Assembly: GCF_001468485.1 (NCBI RefSeq)
Contig: NZ_LODI01000005.1
Coordinates: 3,630 to 67,629 of the forward strand
Direction of reading: 5' to 3'
Source: Pseudoalteromonas sp. H71
Lineage (GTDB): Bacteria > Pseudomonadota > Gammaproteobacteria > Enterobacterales > Alteromonadaceae
Length of the DNA: 64,000 nucleotides
Shown here: piece by piece, positions 44,719 to 55,100 of the stretch
Numbering within the stretch: the stretch's first letter is position 1
Layout: each line of letters starts with the position of its first letter
The notes under the pieces: model-generated
The model's database searches: none
What the model was told of the DNA's origin: nothing
The model's input: the letters and a program-made list of their open reading frames with translations, nothing else
Translations under genes and position numbers: made by a program

Positions 44719-46953
44719 TTACATTGAGCTGTATTTTTCACGTAACTGCTGACGAACAAACTCAGCTAACGTGTTAAATACAAAGGTGAATATGAATAGT
44801 ACAAAGGCTGCTAAAAACAATATTCTGTAATGCGAGCTACCTACTTCTGATTCAGGCATTTCTACCGCAATATTAGCCGCCAGCGTTCTCATGCCTTGGA
44901 AAATACTCCAGTCCATAATCGGTGTGTTACCTGTTGCCATGAGTACAATCATGGTTTCGCCCACGGCACGGCCAAGGCCCATCATTACCGCAGAAAATAT
45001 ACCAGGGCTTGCAGTTAACAGCACAACACGAACTAGTGTTTGCCATTGAGTTGCACCCAATGCTAGTGAACCATTTGATAAGTGCTTAGGTACGCTAAAT
45101 ACAGCGTCTTCCGCAATAGAGAAGATAGTAGGCACCACTGCAAAACCCATTGCTATACCGACTACCAATGAATTACGTTGGTCAAATGTCATGCCTAACT
45201 CGTTTGTTAGATACTGACGTACATTCCCGTCAAACATCCACAGCTCTACTGTTTCGCTCATCGCAAACGATAACCAACCAACCACTAATACAACAGGAAT
45301 CAAAATAATTGAATGAGACCCTTCAGGTATTTTATGGCGAATACTCGCTGGTAATTTTGTCCAAGCAAGTGCTGAACCTAAAATACCCACAGGTAATAAA
45401 ATGAGTAAGCCAACAATTGCAGGTAAGTGCTCTTCAATTAATGGGGCTAACCAAAGACCCGCTAAAAAGCCCAAAATAACAGTAGGAAGTGCTTCCATTA
45501 TTTCAACGGTTGGCTTTACAACTTTACGTAACCCACTCGACATAAAATACGCAGTGTAAATTGCCGACGAAATCGCAATAGGTACTGCAAATAGCATGGC
45601 GTAAAAAGCCGCTTTAATTGTACCGAACGAAATAGGTACAAGCGAAAACTTAGATTCAAAGTCATCACTTGCAGAAGTTGATTGCCAAATATATGCAGGC
45701 TCTGGGTAACCTTCGTACCATACTTCTTGCCATAACGCAGACCAGGTTACTTCAGGGTGCTCGTTGTGAACTTCTAATACCGTTAACTTGCCATCCGCTA
45801 AAATTAACGCTGCATTTGAGCGCGGTGCAATTGCAAAGTGTTTAATTTCGCCTTCACTTACTTTACCTTGCCACAACTTAGCTTCGCTTGTTGTGTAGTA
45901 AACACCCAGCTCACCGTTACTACTAGTAGTGAAAAAAGTACGACGATAAAATTCTGTAAATATATTTAATTTACTTTGTTTAGTTGTTTCAAACGCACGA
46001 ATTTTTTGAAACTGACGGCCAATATCTGTGTTTACTTCAAACCACTGCGATACTTCGCCGTTATCGTTAGCAAGCATTAATGAGTTTGCACCCGCTAGTA
46101 ACTGAGCCGACACTATATTAGCGCTTTCTTCATTAGCTGATAATAATTGAATTTGCTCTACTTCACTTGGGTCGCGCGTGTCATAAACGTAAATTTGATT
46201 AGCTGAACGAATAAACGTACGTGTTGTATCTGGCGAAATTAAAAGCTCATCTACACGGCCTTCAATATCAAGCTCTGTTCTCTCAACAACCCACTCAACT
46301 TCACCCGTAAACATGTTTTCTTCGGCAACAAAACTGCTAAATAAAACACGCTTATCTGCGGTTAATGCAACAACCGCCGTTTTATCTTCATAATGAGTAA
46401 ACGCAAAACGTTTAATTGCAGCGCCTTGAGCGTCAACTTCTAACGCCATTTCACCAAGGGGGTAATCAACTCGGGGCGTTAATTTACGTTCGTTATTTGG
46501 AAAGGTAACTAAAAACTTAGGTACAACCACCATCACAGTGCCGTTTTCTAAACCATATGCGTATTGGCCTTGAAACGGTGCGCTAGTTGCAAAGCTTGTT
46601 ACTTCACTTGGAAGAGCAACATTAAGTGTTTTAAGTTTTTTACCAAAACGTGCTTTTTCTACATTGTAAAAATCAACTTGGCCTTGCTGGCTAAGCAAAT
46701 AAGCAACTTCGGTTTGCTCTTCAACACCTAAGCCAACGATTTGATCTGCGTTACTTACAGTGAAACTGTCGCGCTTTTCAACTTTAGCCGACTCAAAAAT
46801 TGGCTGTACTACATAAAGAAGGTAGAAAAATATTAACAACAGCGCTATTAATACCATTACTCCACCGGCGGTTATGCCAAATTTGGCAAACCTGTCTTTA
46901 AATAGACGGCTTCGATCCGTATTAAAAGACGGTTTATTCGGATTGGAAGTCAT
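44719..46953 (-). CDS. pstC: phosphate ABC transporter permease PstC (long form)
   Basis: 744 residues from the ATG at 46953, with AAGGTGTTTTG upstream. One membrane segment ('ITAGGVMVLIALLLIFFYLL') is followed by an approximately 380-residue periplasmic domain that looks like a beta-propeller-type fold ('FIRSANQIYVYDTRDP', 'LMLANDNGEVSQWFEV'). The six-segment permease core begins near residue 445, and its EAA loop reads 'LSNGSLALGATQWQTLVRVV'. E. coli PstC has only 319 residues. No pstS is beside it, so the binding protein must be encoded elsewhere. It is the first gene of the operon, behind a Pho-box promoter. Confidence 0.94.
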   Translation of the reverse strand: MTSNPNKPSFNTDRSRLFKDRFAKFGITAGGVMVLIALLLIFFYLLYVVQPIFESAKVEKRDSFTVSNADQIVGLGVEEQTEVAYLLSQQGQVDFYNVEKARFGKKLKTLNVALPSEVTSFATSAPFQGQYAYGLENGTVMVVVPKFLVTFPNNERKLTPRVDYPLGEMALEVDAQGAAIKRFAFTHYEDKTAVVALTADKRVLFSSFVAEENMFTGEVEWVVERTELDIEGRVDELLISPDTTRTFIRSANQIYVYDTRDPSEVEQIQLLSANEESANIVSAQLLAGANSLMLANDNGEVSQWFEVNTDIGRQFQKIRAFETTKQSKLNIFTEFYRRTFFTTSSNGELGVYYTTSEAKLWQGKVSEGEIKHFAIAPRSNAALILADGKLTVLEVHNEHPEVTWSALWQEVWYEGYPEPAYIWQSTSASDDFESKFSLVPISFGTIKAAFYAMLFAVPIAISSAIYTAYFMSSGLRKVVKPTVEIMEALPTVILGFLAGLWLAPLIEEHLPAIVGLLILLPVGILGSALAWTKLPASIRHKIPEGSHSIILIPVVLVVGWLSFAMSETVELWMFDGNVRQYLTNELGMTFDQRNSLVVGIAMGFAVVPTIFSIAEDAVFSVPKHLSNGSLALGATQWQTLVRVVLLTASPGIFSAVMMGLGRAVGETMIVLMATGNTPIMDWSIFQGMRTLAANIAVEMPESEVGSSHYRILFLAAFVLFIFTFVFNTLAEFVRQQLREKYSSM

Positions 46954-46984
46954 CAAAACACCTTTAAATCTTAACGTTCCATAA

Positions 46985-47018
46985 ATTATATTTCATCAAG
47001 ATGACAGTAATGTTACAA
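46985..47018 (-). promoter_or_regulatory. Pho box and -10 of the pst operon
   Basis: The minus strand reads TTGTAAC-ATTA-CTGTCAT (47018-47001), two 7-mers with 4-base spacing that match the PhoB-binding repeat CTGTCAT. Ten bases later comes a perfect -10, TATAAT (46990-46985). In PhoB promoters the box replaces the -35 at this distance. The other 300 bp of the 46954-47317 gap hold no gene that I can see. Confidence 0.7.
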
Positions 47019-47317
47019 CGGTCATAATAAGCACTTTAATTAAAGGTATATCTAAGGTGGCATATATTATTGTATTAATTAAGATGAAAATAAGGTGTTT
47101 AACAGAGAAACTAAATAACAAAAATAATTGGACAAAGCATTTAACGAGGTTAATACTCAAATGGTAAATTAAGGAATGCGCTTACCTTTTTCATTCACGT
47201 TAAATTAATCATTAGTACAATAAAATCATAAATTTATAATAGCGCGATAGCATCAAAACATAACTTTATTTAATGCCTACGCATTTACATTCTTCAGGCT
47301 AAAGAGAGGCACAATTT

Positions 47318-47824
47318 ATGAAGCAGTTGGTAATAACTATTTTAGGAAAGGATCGTCCAGGCTTAGTAGAAGATATTTCATCGGTAGTTTTAAAAAATCA
47401 TGGCAACTGGTTATGTAGTAATCTTAGCCATTTATTAGGTCATTTTGCAGGCATTATTCAGCTAGAAGTTGCCGAAGAGCATTTTCAGGAACTGCAAAAT
47501 GCGCTGAGCGCTTTACCAAAACTTGAAGTACGTATTGAAGCTGGCAATACTGAAATCGAACCTTCACCACGTGAACAAATCAATTTAGTTATCACAGGGA
47601 ACGATCGCCCTGGTATTGTCCAAGAGCTTGCAAGCGTAATACGACACAAAGGGGCAAGCATTACTCATTTAAATTCAAGACAACAAAGCGCTCCCAACTG
47701 GGGAGTCCCTATTTTTAGCGCTGTTGCAACTGTTGCCTTACCTAACGGAATGGATAAAGACGAAGTTATTGATGCGCTTGAATCAATAACCAGCGACTTG
47801 ATAGTAGATACAGAAGAAGCGTAA
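47318..47824 (+). CDS. gcvR: GcvR-like double-ACT-domain regulator
   Basis: 168 residues made of two ACT domains, about 1-75 ('QLVITILGKDRPGLVEDISS') and 88-165 ('INLVITGNDRPGIVQELASV'). This is the architecture of GcvR, which binds glycine and blocks GcvA activation of the glycine-cleavage genes in E. coli. No gcv genes are in the window. The start ATG follows AAAGAGAGGCACAATTT. The first domain lacks part of the usual glycine-binding pattern, so the family is clear but the ligand is not. Confidence 0.82.
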   Translation: MKQLVITILGKDRPGLVEDISSVVLKNHGNWLCSNLSHLLGHFAGIIQLEVAEEHFQELQNALSALPKLEVRIEAGNTEIEPSPREQINLVITGNDRPGIVQELASVIRHKGASITHLNSRQQSAPNWGVPIFSAVATVALPNGMDKDEVIDALESITSDLIVDTEEA

Positions 47825-47856
47825 TTCTTATATTGCGTGTCATACAAGTGACACGC

Positions 47857-47890
47857 ATGTCATTTTAATGTCATTAAATTGTTTTATATT
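47857..47890 (+). promoter_or_regulatory. Pho box and -10 of the ppk-ppx operon
   Basis: Two identical 7-mers ATGTCAT (47857-47863 and 47868-47874) are separated by 4 bases, followed after 10 bases by the -10-like TATATT (47885-47890). The geometry is the same as at the pst promoter. Immediately upstream, GCGTGTCA...TGACACGC (47835-47856) is an 8-bp inverted repeat that may terminate gcvR or bind a second regulator. Confidence 0.75.
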
Positions 47891-47919
47891 TCATTTAGCG
47901 TTAGATAATGGAATATACG

Positions 47920-50007
47920 ATGAATGCCCACATAGAACACACTCAAACTATTGAATACTTTGCCAAAGAGCTTAGTTGGCTGTCATTTAACGAGCGCGTA
48001 CTGCAAGAGGCTAAAGACAAAAACAATCCAATAATTGAACGCATGCGCTTTTTAGGAATATTTTCTAATAACCTTGATGAATTTTTTAGAGTGCGTGTTG
48101 CCGATGTTAAACGCCGTATTTTATTAAACAAACTCCCCGATGCTAACTTTGAAGAAGATGAAGCTTTATTAAGTCAAATTCAGCAAAAAGTATTGCAACT
48201 AGGCAAAAAATTTAACCTAATACATCAACAAATTTTAAACGATTTAACCACTCATAATATCCATGTTGACCGCCCCGAAAAATTAACAGAGTTTCACCTC
48301 AATTGGCTAAAAACGTATTTTCATGACACAGTTTTACAGCATATATCGCCTATTTTACTTAATGAAAATAAAGATTACTCCGATTACATAAACGACACCA
48401 TGACCTACTTGTTTATTGAAATGAGTGACGAAAAAAGCCACTACGCTATGCTTGAAGTACCCACAGACCGTGTTCCTCGTTTTATTATATTACCGCCTGA
48501 AAAAACACGTCGTCGTAAAACTATTGTCATGCTTGATGATGTTATTTCATACTTTTTAAATGATGTTTTTAGTAACTTTTTTCATTTTGATAAAATTCAA
48601 GGTCATGCAATAAAACTCACCAGAGATGCCGAATACAACTTAGACGACGAACTAGAAGAGGGCCTGCTAGATAAAATGTCGAAAGGACTCAAGCAACGTA
48701 TTTATGCAGAGCCTGTACGCCTTGTTTACGACGAAAGCATGCCCGAAAGTATGTTAAAAGTGATGAAAAAACGTTTAAATGTGAGTCATCATGATGCGTT
48801 GATACCTGCAGGTCGCTACCGCAACTTTAGAGATTTTATTGCTTTTCCTAATGTCGGTCGCCAATACCTTGAAAACAAACCACTCCCAGCGATACAAAGT
48901 ACTGCTTTTAATAAACATAGCAGTGTATTTGACGCAATAAGCGAGCAGGATATATTACTTTACTACCCATACCACACGTTTAATCATTTATTAGAATATG
49001 TTCGCCAAGCCGCATTTGATCCTATGGTAACGCAAATAAAAGTAAATATTTATCGTGTTGCGAGCAAGTCCCGGCTTATTTCTTTACTCATTAATGCCGC
49101 TAAAAACGACAAAAGCGTGACCGTAATGGTTGAGCTCAAAGCACGCTTTGATGAACAGAACAATATTGAATGGGCTAAAGTACTGAGCAGCGCGGGAATA
49201 AAAGTTATTTTTGGTATACCTGCACTAAAAGTACATAGCAAACTGTGTGTTATTCACCGTAAAGAAAAAAACAAAATAGTTAAATATGCTCATATTGGTA
49301 CCGGAAACTTTCATGAAAAAACAGCTAAAATTTATACCGACTTTAGCCTTTTCACTAAGCATAACGGCATTTGTGAAGAGTGCGATAGCGTATTTAAATT
49401 TATAGAAAGCAGCTATAAACCCTTTAATTTTGAATATTTAATGATCTCCCCTGTCAATGCCCGCGACACATTACTTGATCTGATTGATAAAGAAATAAAG
49501 CATGTTGAAGATGGTTTTGCAGGAAGAATAACAATTAAAGTAAATAACTTAGTTGATAAGCAACTTGTAGATAAGCTTTATTATGCTGGTCGTCGTGGTG
49601 TAAAGATTCGAATTATTGTACGGGGTATGTGCTCATTAATATCTGGGGTGCCTCGCTTCAGCGAAAACATAAAGGTGATCAGTATTGTTGATCGCTTTTT
49701 AGAGCACCCTAGAGTCATGGTGTTTGGTAATAACGGTGACGATAAAGTATATATTTCGTCTGCCGACTGGATGACACGTAACCTTGATCAACGTGTTGAA
49801 GTAGGCGTGCCAATTTTAAATGATAAATTAAAACAACTCATTATCGATATTTTAGAGCTACAATTTAAAGACCGTACCAAAGCTCGGCTAATCGATAGCG
49901 AGCAAAAAAACACCTATGTTAGGCGCGGTAACAGAAGAAAAATTCGCTCACAGATTGCAATTTACGACCACCTAAAAAAATGGGAAAGTAACTATAATAA
50001 TGAATAA
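47920..50007 (+). CDS. ppk: polyphosphate kinase 1
   Basis: 695 residues from the ATG at 47920 (upstream ATG at 47908 is possible but has no ribosome-binding site). PPK1 reversibly moves the terminal phosphate of ATP onto polyphosphate. The N-terminal 'FAKELSWLSFNERVLQEA' and 'FLGIFSNNLDEFFRVRVADV' are diagnostic. The autophosphorylated His lies in 'KVHSKLCVIHRKE' near residue 439, and the second conserved His in 'IGTGNFHEKTAKIYTD'. It overlaps ppx by 8 bases, so the two are translationally coupled. The upstream Pho box predicts induction when phosphate is scarce. Confidence 0.97.
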   Translation: MNAHIEHTQTIEYFAKELSWLSFNERVLQEAKDKNNPIIERMRFLGIFSNNLDEFFRVRVADVKRRILLNKLPDANFEEDEALLSQIQQKVLQLGKKFNLIHQQILNDLTTHNIHVDRPEKLTEFHLNWLKTYFHDTVLQHISPILLNENKDYSDYINDTMTYLFIEMSDEKSHYAMLEVPTDRVPRFIILPPEKTRRRKTIVMLDDVISYFLNDVFSNFFHFDKIQGHAIKLTRDAEYNLDDELEEGLLDKMSKGLKQRIYAEPVRLVYDESMPESMLKVMKKRLNVSHHDALIPAGRYRNFRDFIAFPNVGRQYLENKPLPAIQSTAFNKHSSVFDAISEQDILLYYPYHTFNHLLEYVRQAAFDPMVTQIKVNIYRVASKSRLISLLINAAKNDKSVTVMVELKARFDEQNNIEWAKVLSSAGIKVIFGIPALKVHSKLCVIHRKEKNKIVKYAHIGTGNFHEKTAKIYTDFSLFTKHNGICEECDSVFKFIESSYKPFNFEYLMISPVNARDTLLDLIDKEIKHVEDGFAGRITIKVNNLVDKQLVDKLYYAGRRGVKIRIIVRGMCSLISGVPRFSENIKVISIVDRFLEHPRVMVFGNNGDDKVYISSADWMTRNLDQRVEVGVPILNDKLKQLIIDILELQFKDRTKARLIDSEQKNTYVRRGNRRKIRSQIAIYDHLKKWESNYNNE

Positions 50008-51487
50008 TCATCCATCAATAGCAGCCGTCGATCTAGGTTCGAATAGCTTTCACTTGGTCGTTGCGCGCGAAGTGGATGGCACATTGCAAATTTTGCATAA
50101 AGAGAAACAACGTGTTTATTTAGCTGATGGCCTAGACGATAAATTAAGGCTAAACCAAGATGCGATAGACCGTGCGCTACGTGTACTTAAACAGTTTGCA
50201 AATACACTTGAAGACTTCCCTCCTAGTAATGTAAAAGTAGCTGCGACTTACACTTTTAGGCGCGCTAAAAATATTCATGCCTTTTTAACCCAAGCAAGTA
50301 ACGTTTTTCCATTTCATATTGACGTGATCCCCGGGCAAGAAGAAGCTAGGCTTATTTATCAGGGTGTGGCTCATTATATTCATAATGAAGAAAACCGCCT
50401 TATTATCGATATTGGCGGAGGCAGTACCGAACTTATTATTGGCAAACACTTTAAGCATAAGCTGCTTACTAGTCGAAATATGGGTTGTGTTAGCTACACA
50501 AAACAATTTTTTAGTGACGGAGCTATTACAGCCAAGCGCTTTAATCGAGCTGAAACAAAAGCAGAACAAGAAATCGAAGTTATTTATGCTAACTACATTC
50601 GCGAGGGTTGGCAAAATGTAATTGGTACGTCGGGCACTATAAAGTCAATATTAACCATGGTGAATGCACAAAATCCACAACAATCATTTATAAATATTGA
50701 GGATTTACTTACTCTTAAACAACAATGTATTGCTGCTAAACACATCGATAATATCTGTATTGAAGGGTTAACCCCTGAGCGTCAGCAAAGCCTATGTGGA
50801 GGGCTTGCCATTCTTATTGCTGTTTTTAAAGAATTTTCGATTAGCGAACTTACGTATAGTGACTTCTCTTTAAGAGAGGGATTACTTCAGGAAATGCAGC
50901 AGAAGCTGGCTGATAAAGATATTCGTAGCAACACAATTAATAACTTAAGTGAACGATATACAGTTGATAAACCGCATGCTTTGCAGGTTGCAAACACAGC
51001 ACTTTGGATTTACGAGCGAGTTGGTAAGGCATGGCAACTTAATGATAATGACGACACAGCACTTTTAATCTGGGCGGCAAAATTACATGAGATTGGATTA
51101 TCTATAAACTCTTCAGGAATTAATAAGCATAGTGCCTATATTGTGGCAAACAGTCAACTTCCTGGTTTTACTCAGCAGGAACAGCTCATTTTAAGTTCGC
51201 TAATTCGATTTTACCGTAAAAAAATTAAATTAGATGAACTACCAGAGTTTACAACTATCGCACAGCAACATGTCATTAAGCTTGTTACTATTTTGCGATT
51301 AGCCATTTTATTTAATCAAAAGCGACAAACAAGCCAGCAGCCTAATATGGATATTAGCGCCAATAGCACGGGGCTTTTCATTAAGTTTCATGATAACTAT
51401 TTGCAAGAACATACATTGCTAGACGCTGACTTAGCACTAGAACAACGTTATTTAAAAAAGGTCGGAATAAGTCTTAGCTGCTCATAA
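50000..51487 (+). CDS. ppx: exopolyphosphatase (Ppx/GppA family)
   Basis: 495 residues. The actin-like fold holds 'AAVDLGSNSFHLVVAR', 'PGQEEARLIYQGV', 'IIDIGGGSTELIIG' and 'GTSGTIKSILTMV'. A C-terminal HD-type helical domain has 'WAAKLHEIGLSINSSG'. It releases phosphate from polyphosphate ends; pppGpp hydrolysis is possible in this family. The overlap with ppk ensures both the maker and breaker of polyphosphate come from one message, as in E. coli. Confidence 0.95.
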   Translation: MNNHPSIAAVDLGSNSFHLVVAREVDGTLQILHKEKQRVYLADGLDDKLRLNQDAIDRALRVLKQFANTLEDFPPSNVKVAATYTFRRAKNIHAFLTQASNVFPFHIDVIPGQEEARLIYQGVAHYIHNEENRLIIDIGGGSTELIIGKHFKHKLLTSRNMGCVSYTKQFFSDGAITAKRFNRAETKAEQEIEVIYANYIREGWQNVIGTSGTIKSILTMVNAQNPQQSFINIEDLLTLKQQCIAAKHIDNICIEGLTPERQQSLCGGLAILIAVFKEFSISELTYSDFSLREGLLQEMQQKLADKDIRSNTINNLSERYTVDKPHALQVANTALWIYERVGKAWQLNDNDDTALLIWAAKLHEIGLSINSSGINKHSAYIVANSQLPGFTQQEQLILSSLIRFYRKKIKLDELPEFTTIAQQHVIKLVTILRLAILFNQKRQTSQQPNMDISANSTGLFIKFHDNYLQEHTLLDADLALEQRYLKKVGISLSCS

Positions 51488-51508
51488 TAGAATTTAAAAA
51501 AGTGTATG

Positions 51509-51537
51509 GCAGGGCATTTATACCCTGCTTGTTTTTA
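51509..51537 (+). terminator. terminator of the ppk-ppx operon
   Basis: Stem GCAGGG (51509-51514) / CCCTGC (51523-51528), then TTGTTTTTA. Confidence 0.7.
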
Positions 51538-51552
51538 CTTCCCCTGATGTAA

Positions 51553-52008
51553 CTACATATCCATATGACGATTTGTACTTTGCATCATTTGTTTAAGCCC
51601 TTGCTTTTCAAGCTCTAGTAGCTGCGCTAGCTTCTCTTGAGCATGTTCCGTTTCTGAACGTTCAAGCAGGTAACCGTAAAGCGCAATCACTTTTTGATGC
51701 TGGCCCGATAAGTAATTTTGAATTGCTTTTTCATCTAACTGTTTATCTTTGCTGATATCGTTAAACGTAATAAGTTCAGGGTTGCTGGCGAAGTACTCAT
51801 AGCAAAATGTGTCGAGCGTGTTAATTTCGGTAATCGCTTTAAACCCCACTAAATCTTCAGCGAGTTTTTTTTCGTAATTAAGGTAATAATCCACCAGCAT
51901 GGCATTACGCTCATCAAGTATTGGTTTCACGCTATAAAAATTAGCCGCCATTTGCGTATGAAATAATACAGTCCAGTCGTATACCTCTTTAATTGTTTTA
52001 ACTTGCAT
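51553..52008 (-). CDS. helical hypothetical protein (151 aa)
   Basis: I do not recognise the family. The start at 52008 is preferred over 52014 because AAGGA lies 6 bases upstream. The sequence is nearly all helical, with 'WTVLFHTQMAANFYSVKPIL' near the N-terminus and a C-terminal 'LLELEKQGLKQMMQSTNRHM'. Repeated Glu and His positions would be compatible with a ferritin-like bundle, but no clear metal motif is visible. It converges on ppx and lies downstream of nothing obvious, so context gives little help. Confidence 0.65.
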   Translation of the reverse strand: MQVKTIKEVYDWTVLFHTQMAANFYSVKPILDERNAMLVDYYLNYEKKLAEDLVGFKAITEINTLDTFCYEYFASNPELITFNDISKDKQLDEKAIQNYLSGQHQKVIALYGYLLERSETEHAQEKLAQLLELEKQGLKQMMQSTNRHMDM

Positions 52009-52152
52009 GTGCATTCCTTACTTAGTTAACTGATAAGTTACGGGTGCTTGAATCATGCCAACAAAAAATACACTTTAAAACAATGGGTTAAACCTTATAG
52101 ACAAATTAAAATGTAAATTAGTAGAATAACTTACAAACGATAGGTAATTTTT

Positions 52153-52180
52153 ATAGGGCAATGATAAGTCATTACCCTAT
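52153..52180 (-). terminator. possible terminator after cusA
   Basis: Twelve-bp stem with one mismatch, ATAGGGCAATGA (52153-52164) / TCATTACCCTAT (52169-52180), 5 bases after the cusA stop. There is no good T-run. Confidence 0.4.
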
Positions 52181-52185
52181 CACTG

Positions 52186-55100
52186 TTACTTAATAGCCTT
52201 TTTTCTCCATAATAAGTAAACCGCAGGAATAACCAATAAGGTCAATACTATCGCGCTCGCCATTCCACCCACCATAGGCGCTGCAATTCGGCTCATTACT
52301 TCACTACCGGTACCCGTTCCATAAAGCACAGGTAATAAACCAATAACAATAGTAGCCACCGTCATCATTACAGGGCGTACACGTAAGCCGGCACCTTCAA
52401 TAATTGCTTGCTGTAACTGAGCTAACGAAAGTGCTTTATCAGCTCGCTTAGCTGTTAAGCACATGTTTTGATATGCCTGATTTAAGTAAACCAGCATAAT
52501 CACCCCAATCTCTACCGCGACACCAGCCAGTGCAATAAAACCGACCCCTACGGCGACTGAAAAGTTAAAGCCTTCAAGGTACATGAGCCATACACCCCCT
52601 ATCATAGCCAATGGCAGTGTGCACATAATAATAGTTACCTCAGCAAAGCTTTTAAAATTAAGATAGAGCAGCACAACAATAATGGCCAAGGTAAGAGGCA
52701 CTACGTAGGTGAGCTTCTCTTTTGCACGTTGCATATATTCATACTGCCCAGCCCATGAAATAGAATACCCTGAAGGCAATATCAAGCGTTCATTTAGCAC
52801 GGCTCTCGCGCTTTCAACATAGCGACCAATATCTACGCCATCTATATCAATATAAACCCAACCATTTAAACGTGCATTTTCACTTTTAATGCCAGAGGGG
52901 CCATTTTCAACAAATACATCGGCAACATCTCCAAGAAGAATGTGCTGCCCCTGCGGCGTCACAATGGGTAATAACATAAGGGCTTCAGGTGAATCTCTAA
53001 AAACTTGCGGATAACGTAAGTTAACCGAATAACGAGCCTGCCCCTCTATTGTTTGTGTTACATTTTTACCGCCAACAGCCGTTGCTATAACTTGCTGTAT
53101 ATTGCTTATGTTTAAATTATAACGCGCTGCTTTTTCACGATTTATATCAATTTTTACGTAGCGTCCACCTGCAACTCGTTCAGAGTAAACAGAGACGGTT
53201 CCTTTAATATCAGCAAGTAGTGTTTCTATTTGCTCGCCAATTTTTTGGATTTCACTTAACTGCGGACCTGCCACTTTAATACCTACAGGGGTTTTAATAC
53301 CGGTTGCCAACATGTCTATGCGTGTTTTAATCGGCATAACCCACGCATTAGTTAAACCAGGAAACGTAACTAATGCATCAAGTTCGGCTTTGAGCTTTTC
53401 AAGCGTCATTCCCTCTCGCCATTCGTCTTTGGGTTTGAGTTGAATAAACGTTTCAATCATTGTTAGTGGGGCCGGATCGGTGGCTGTTTCGGCTCTTCCA
53501 ACTTTACCAAATACTGTTTTAACCTCCGGCACGGTTGCGATTAATTTATCTGTTTGCTGCAACACCTCTCGAGCTTTAGCTATTGATATACTGGGGTATG
53601 TAGTGGGCATATACATTAAATCCCCCTCATCAAGTGGTGGAATAAACTCGCTACCTATTTTGTTCAGTGGGTAAAAACCTACCAAGGTCATAACTAAAGC
53701 AAATATTAAGGTCGTTTTTGGGTAATTAAGCACCCAGCTAAGCAAAGGGCGATAAGCTGCTACAAGCAACCGGTTAACGGGATTTTTATTTTCAGGTATT
53801 ACTTTGCCTCTTATAAAATAACCCATTAATACAGGCACTAAGGTGATCGCTACCCCTGCTGAGGCCGCCATAGCATAAGTTTTAGTGTAAGCGAGAGGTG
53901 AAAACATTCGCCCTTCTTGCGCCTCTAAAATAAAGACAGGCAAAAAACTGACGGTAATAATTAATAAACTAAAAAACAGCGCAGGGCCTACTTCGCTTGT
54001 CGCTTTAATAACGACTTGCCAACGGTTTTGATCAGTCAGTGGTGTTTTTTCCATATGCTTATGCATATTTTCAATCATAACTATGGCGCCATCGGTCATG
54101 GCCCCTATGGCAATCGCAATCCCGCCCAAAGACATAATGTTAGCGTTAATTCCTTGCCAATACATTACAATAAACGCCGTTAATATACCCAGCGGTAAAG
54201 TAATAATAGCGACTAAAGATGAGCGTACATGAAACAAAAACACAACACACACAAGCGCTACAACAACAAGTTCTTCAACAAGTTTGCTAGTCAGATTATT
54301 TATTGCGTTGTTAATTAAGTTTGAGCGATCGTAAACGGAAATAATCTCAACGCCCTCGGGCAGTCCCTTTTTGAGCGATTCGAGCTTGGCCTTAACCAGT
54401 TCAATGGTTTTTTGTGCATTTTCACCATAGCGCATAACAACAATGCCACCGGTAGCTTCGCCTTCACCGTTAAGATCACTTACGCCACGCCGCATCTGGG
54501 GACCAAGTCGAATATTTGCGACATCGCGTAACTGCAAAGCAGTACCGTTTGCATTAGTACCTAATGGAATGGCCTCTAAATCGGCAACACTTTTAATGTA
54601 ACCTGTGCTGGTAACCATATATTCCGCTTCGGCCATTTCAATAACAGAGGCGCCTGTTTCTTGGTTTCCTTGCTCTATTGCAGTTTGAATAAGGCTCAAC
54701 GGAATGCCGTAAGCACGTAACTTATTAGGATCGACATTTACTTGATACTGCTTAACCATTCCCCCTACAGAGGCAACCTCAGAAACACCCGGTACGGTTT
54801 GTAATTCAAATTTTAAAAACCAATCTTGTAAGCTTCTTAGCTGACTTATGTCATGCTTATTTGTTTTATCAACCAATGCATATAAATAAATCCAACCTAC
54901 GCCCGATGCATCGGGTCCAAGTTCTGGCGTTGCGCCTTCAGGCAGACGGTTTGCAGCTTGTGTTAGGTATTCTTGCACTCGGCTACGTGCCCAATATAAA
55001 TCGGTGCTGTCGTCAAAAATAATATAAACATACGAGTCGCCAAAAAATGAAAAACCTCTTACGGTTTTTGCCCCTGGTACCGATAACATTGCAGTAGTAA

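Noticed and set aside
47835-47856. GCGTGTCA / TGACACGC inverted repeat as a strong terminator of gcvR
   Set aside because: It is not followed by a T-run and lies directly against the Pho box, so its role is left open and it is noted only with that promoter.
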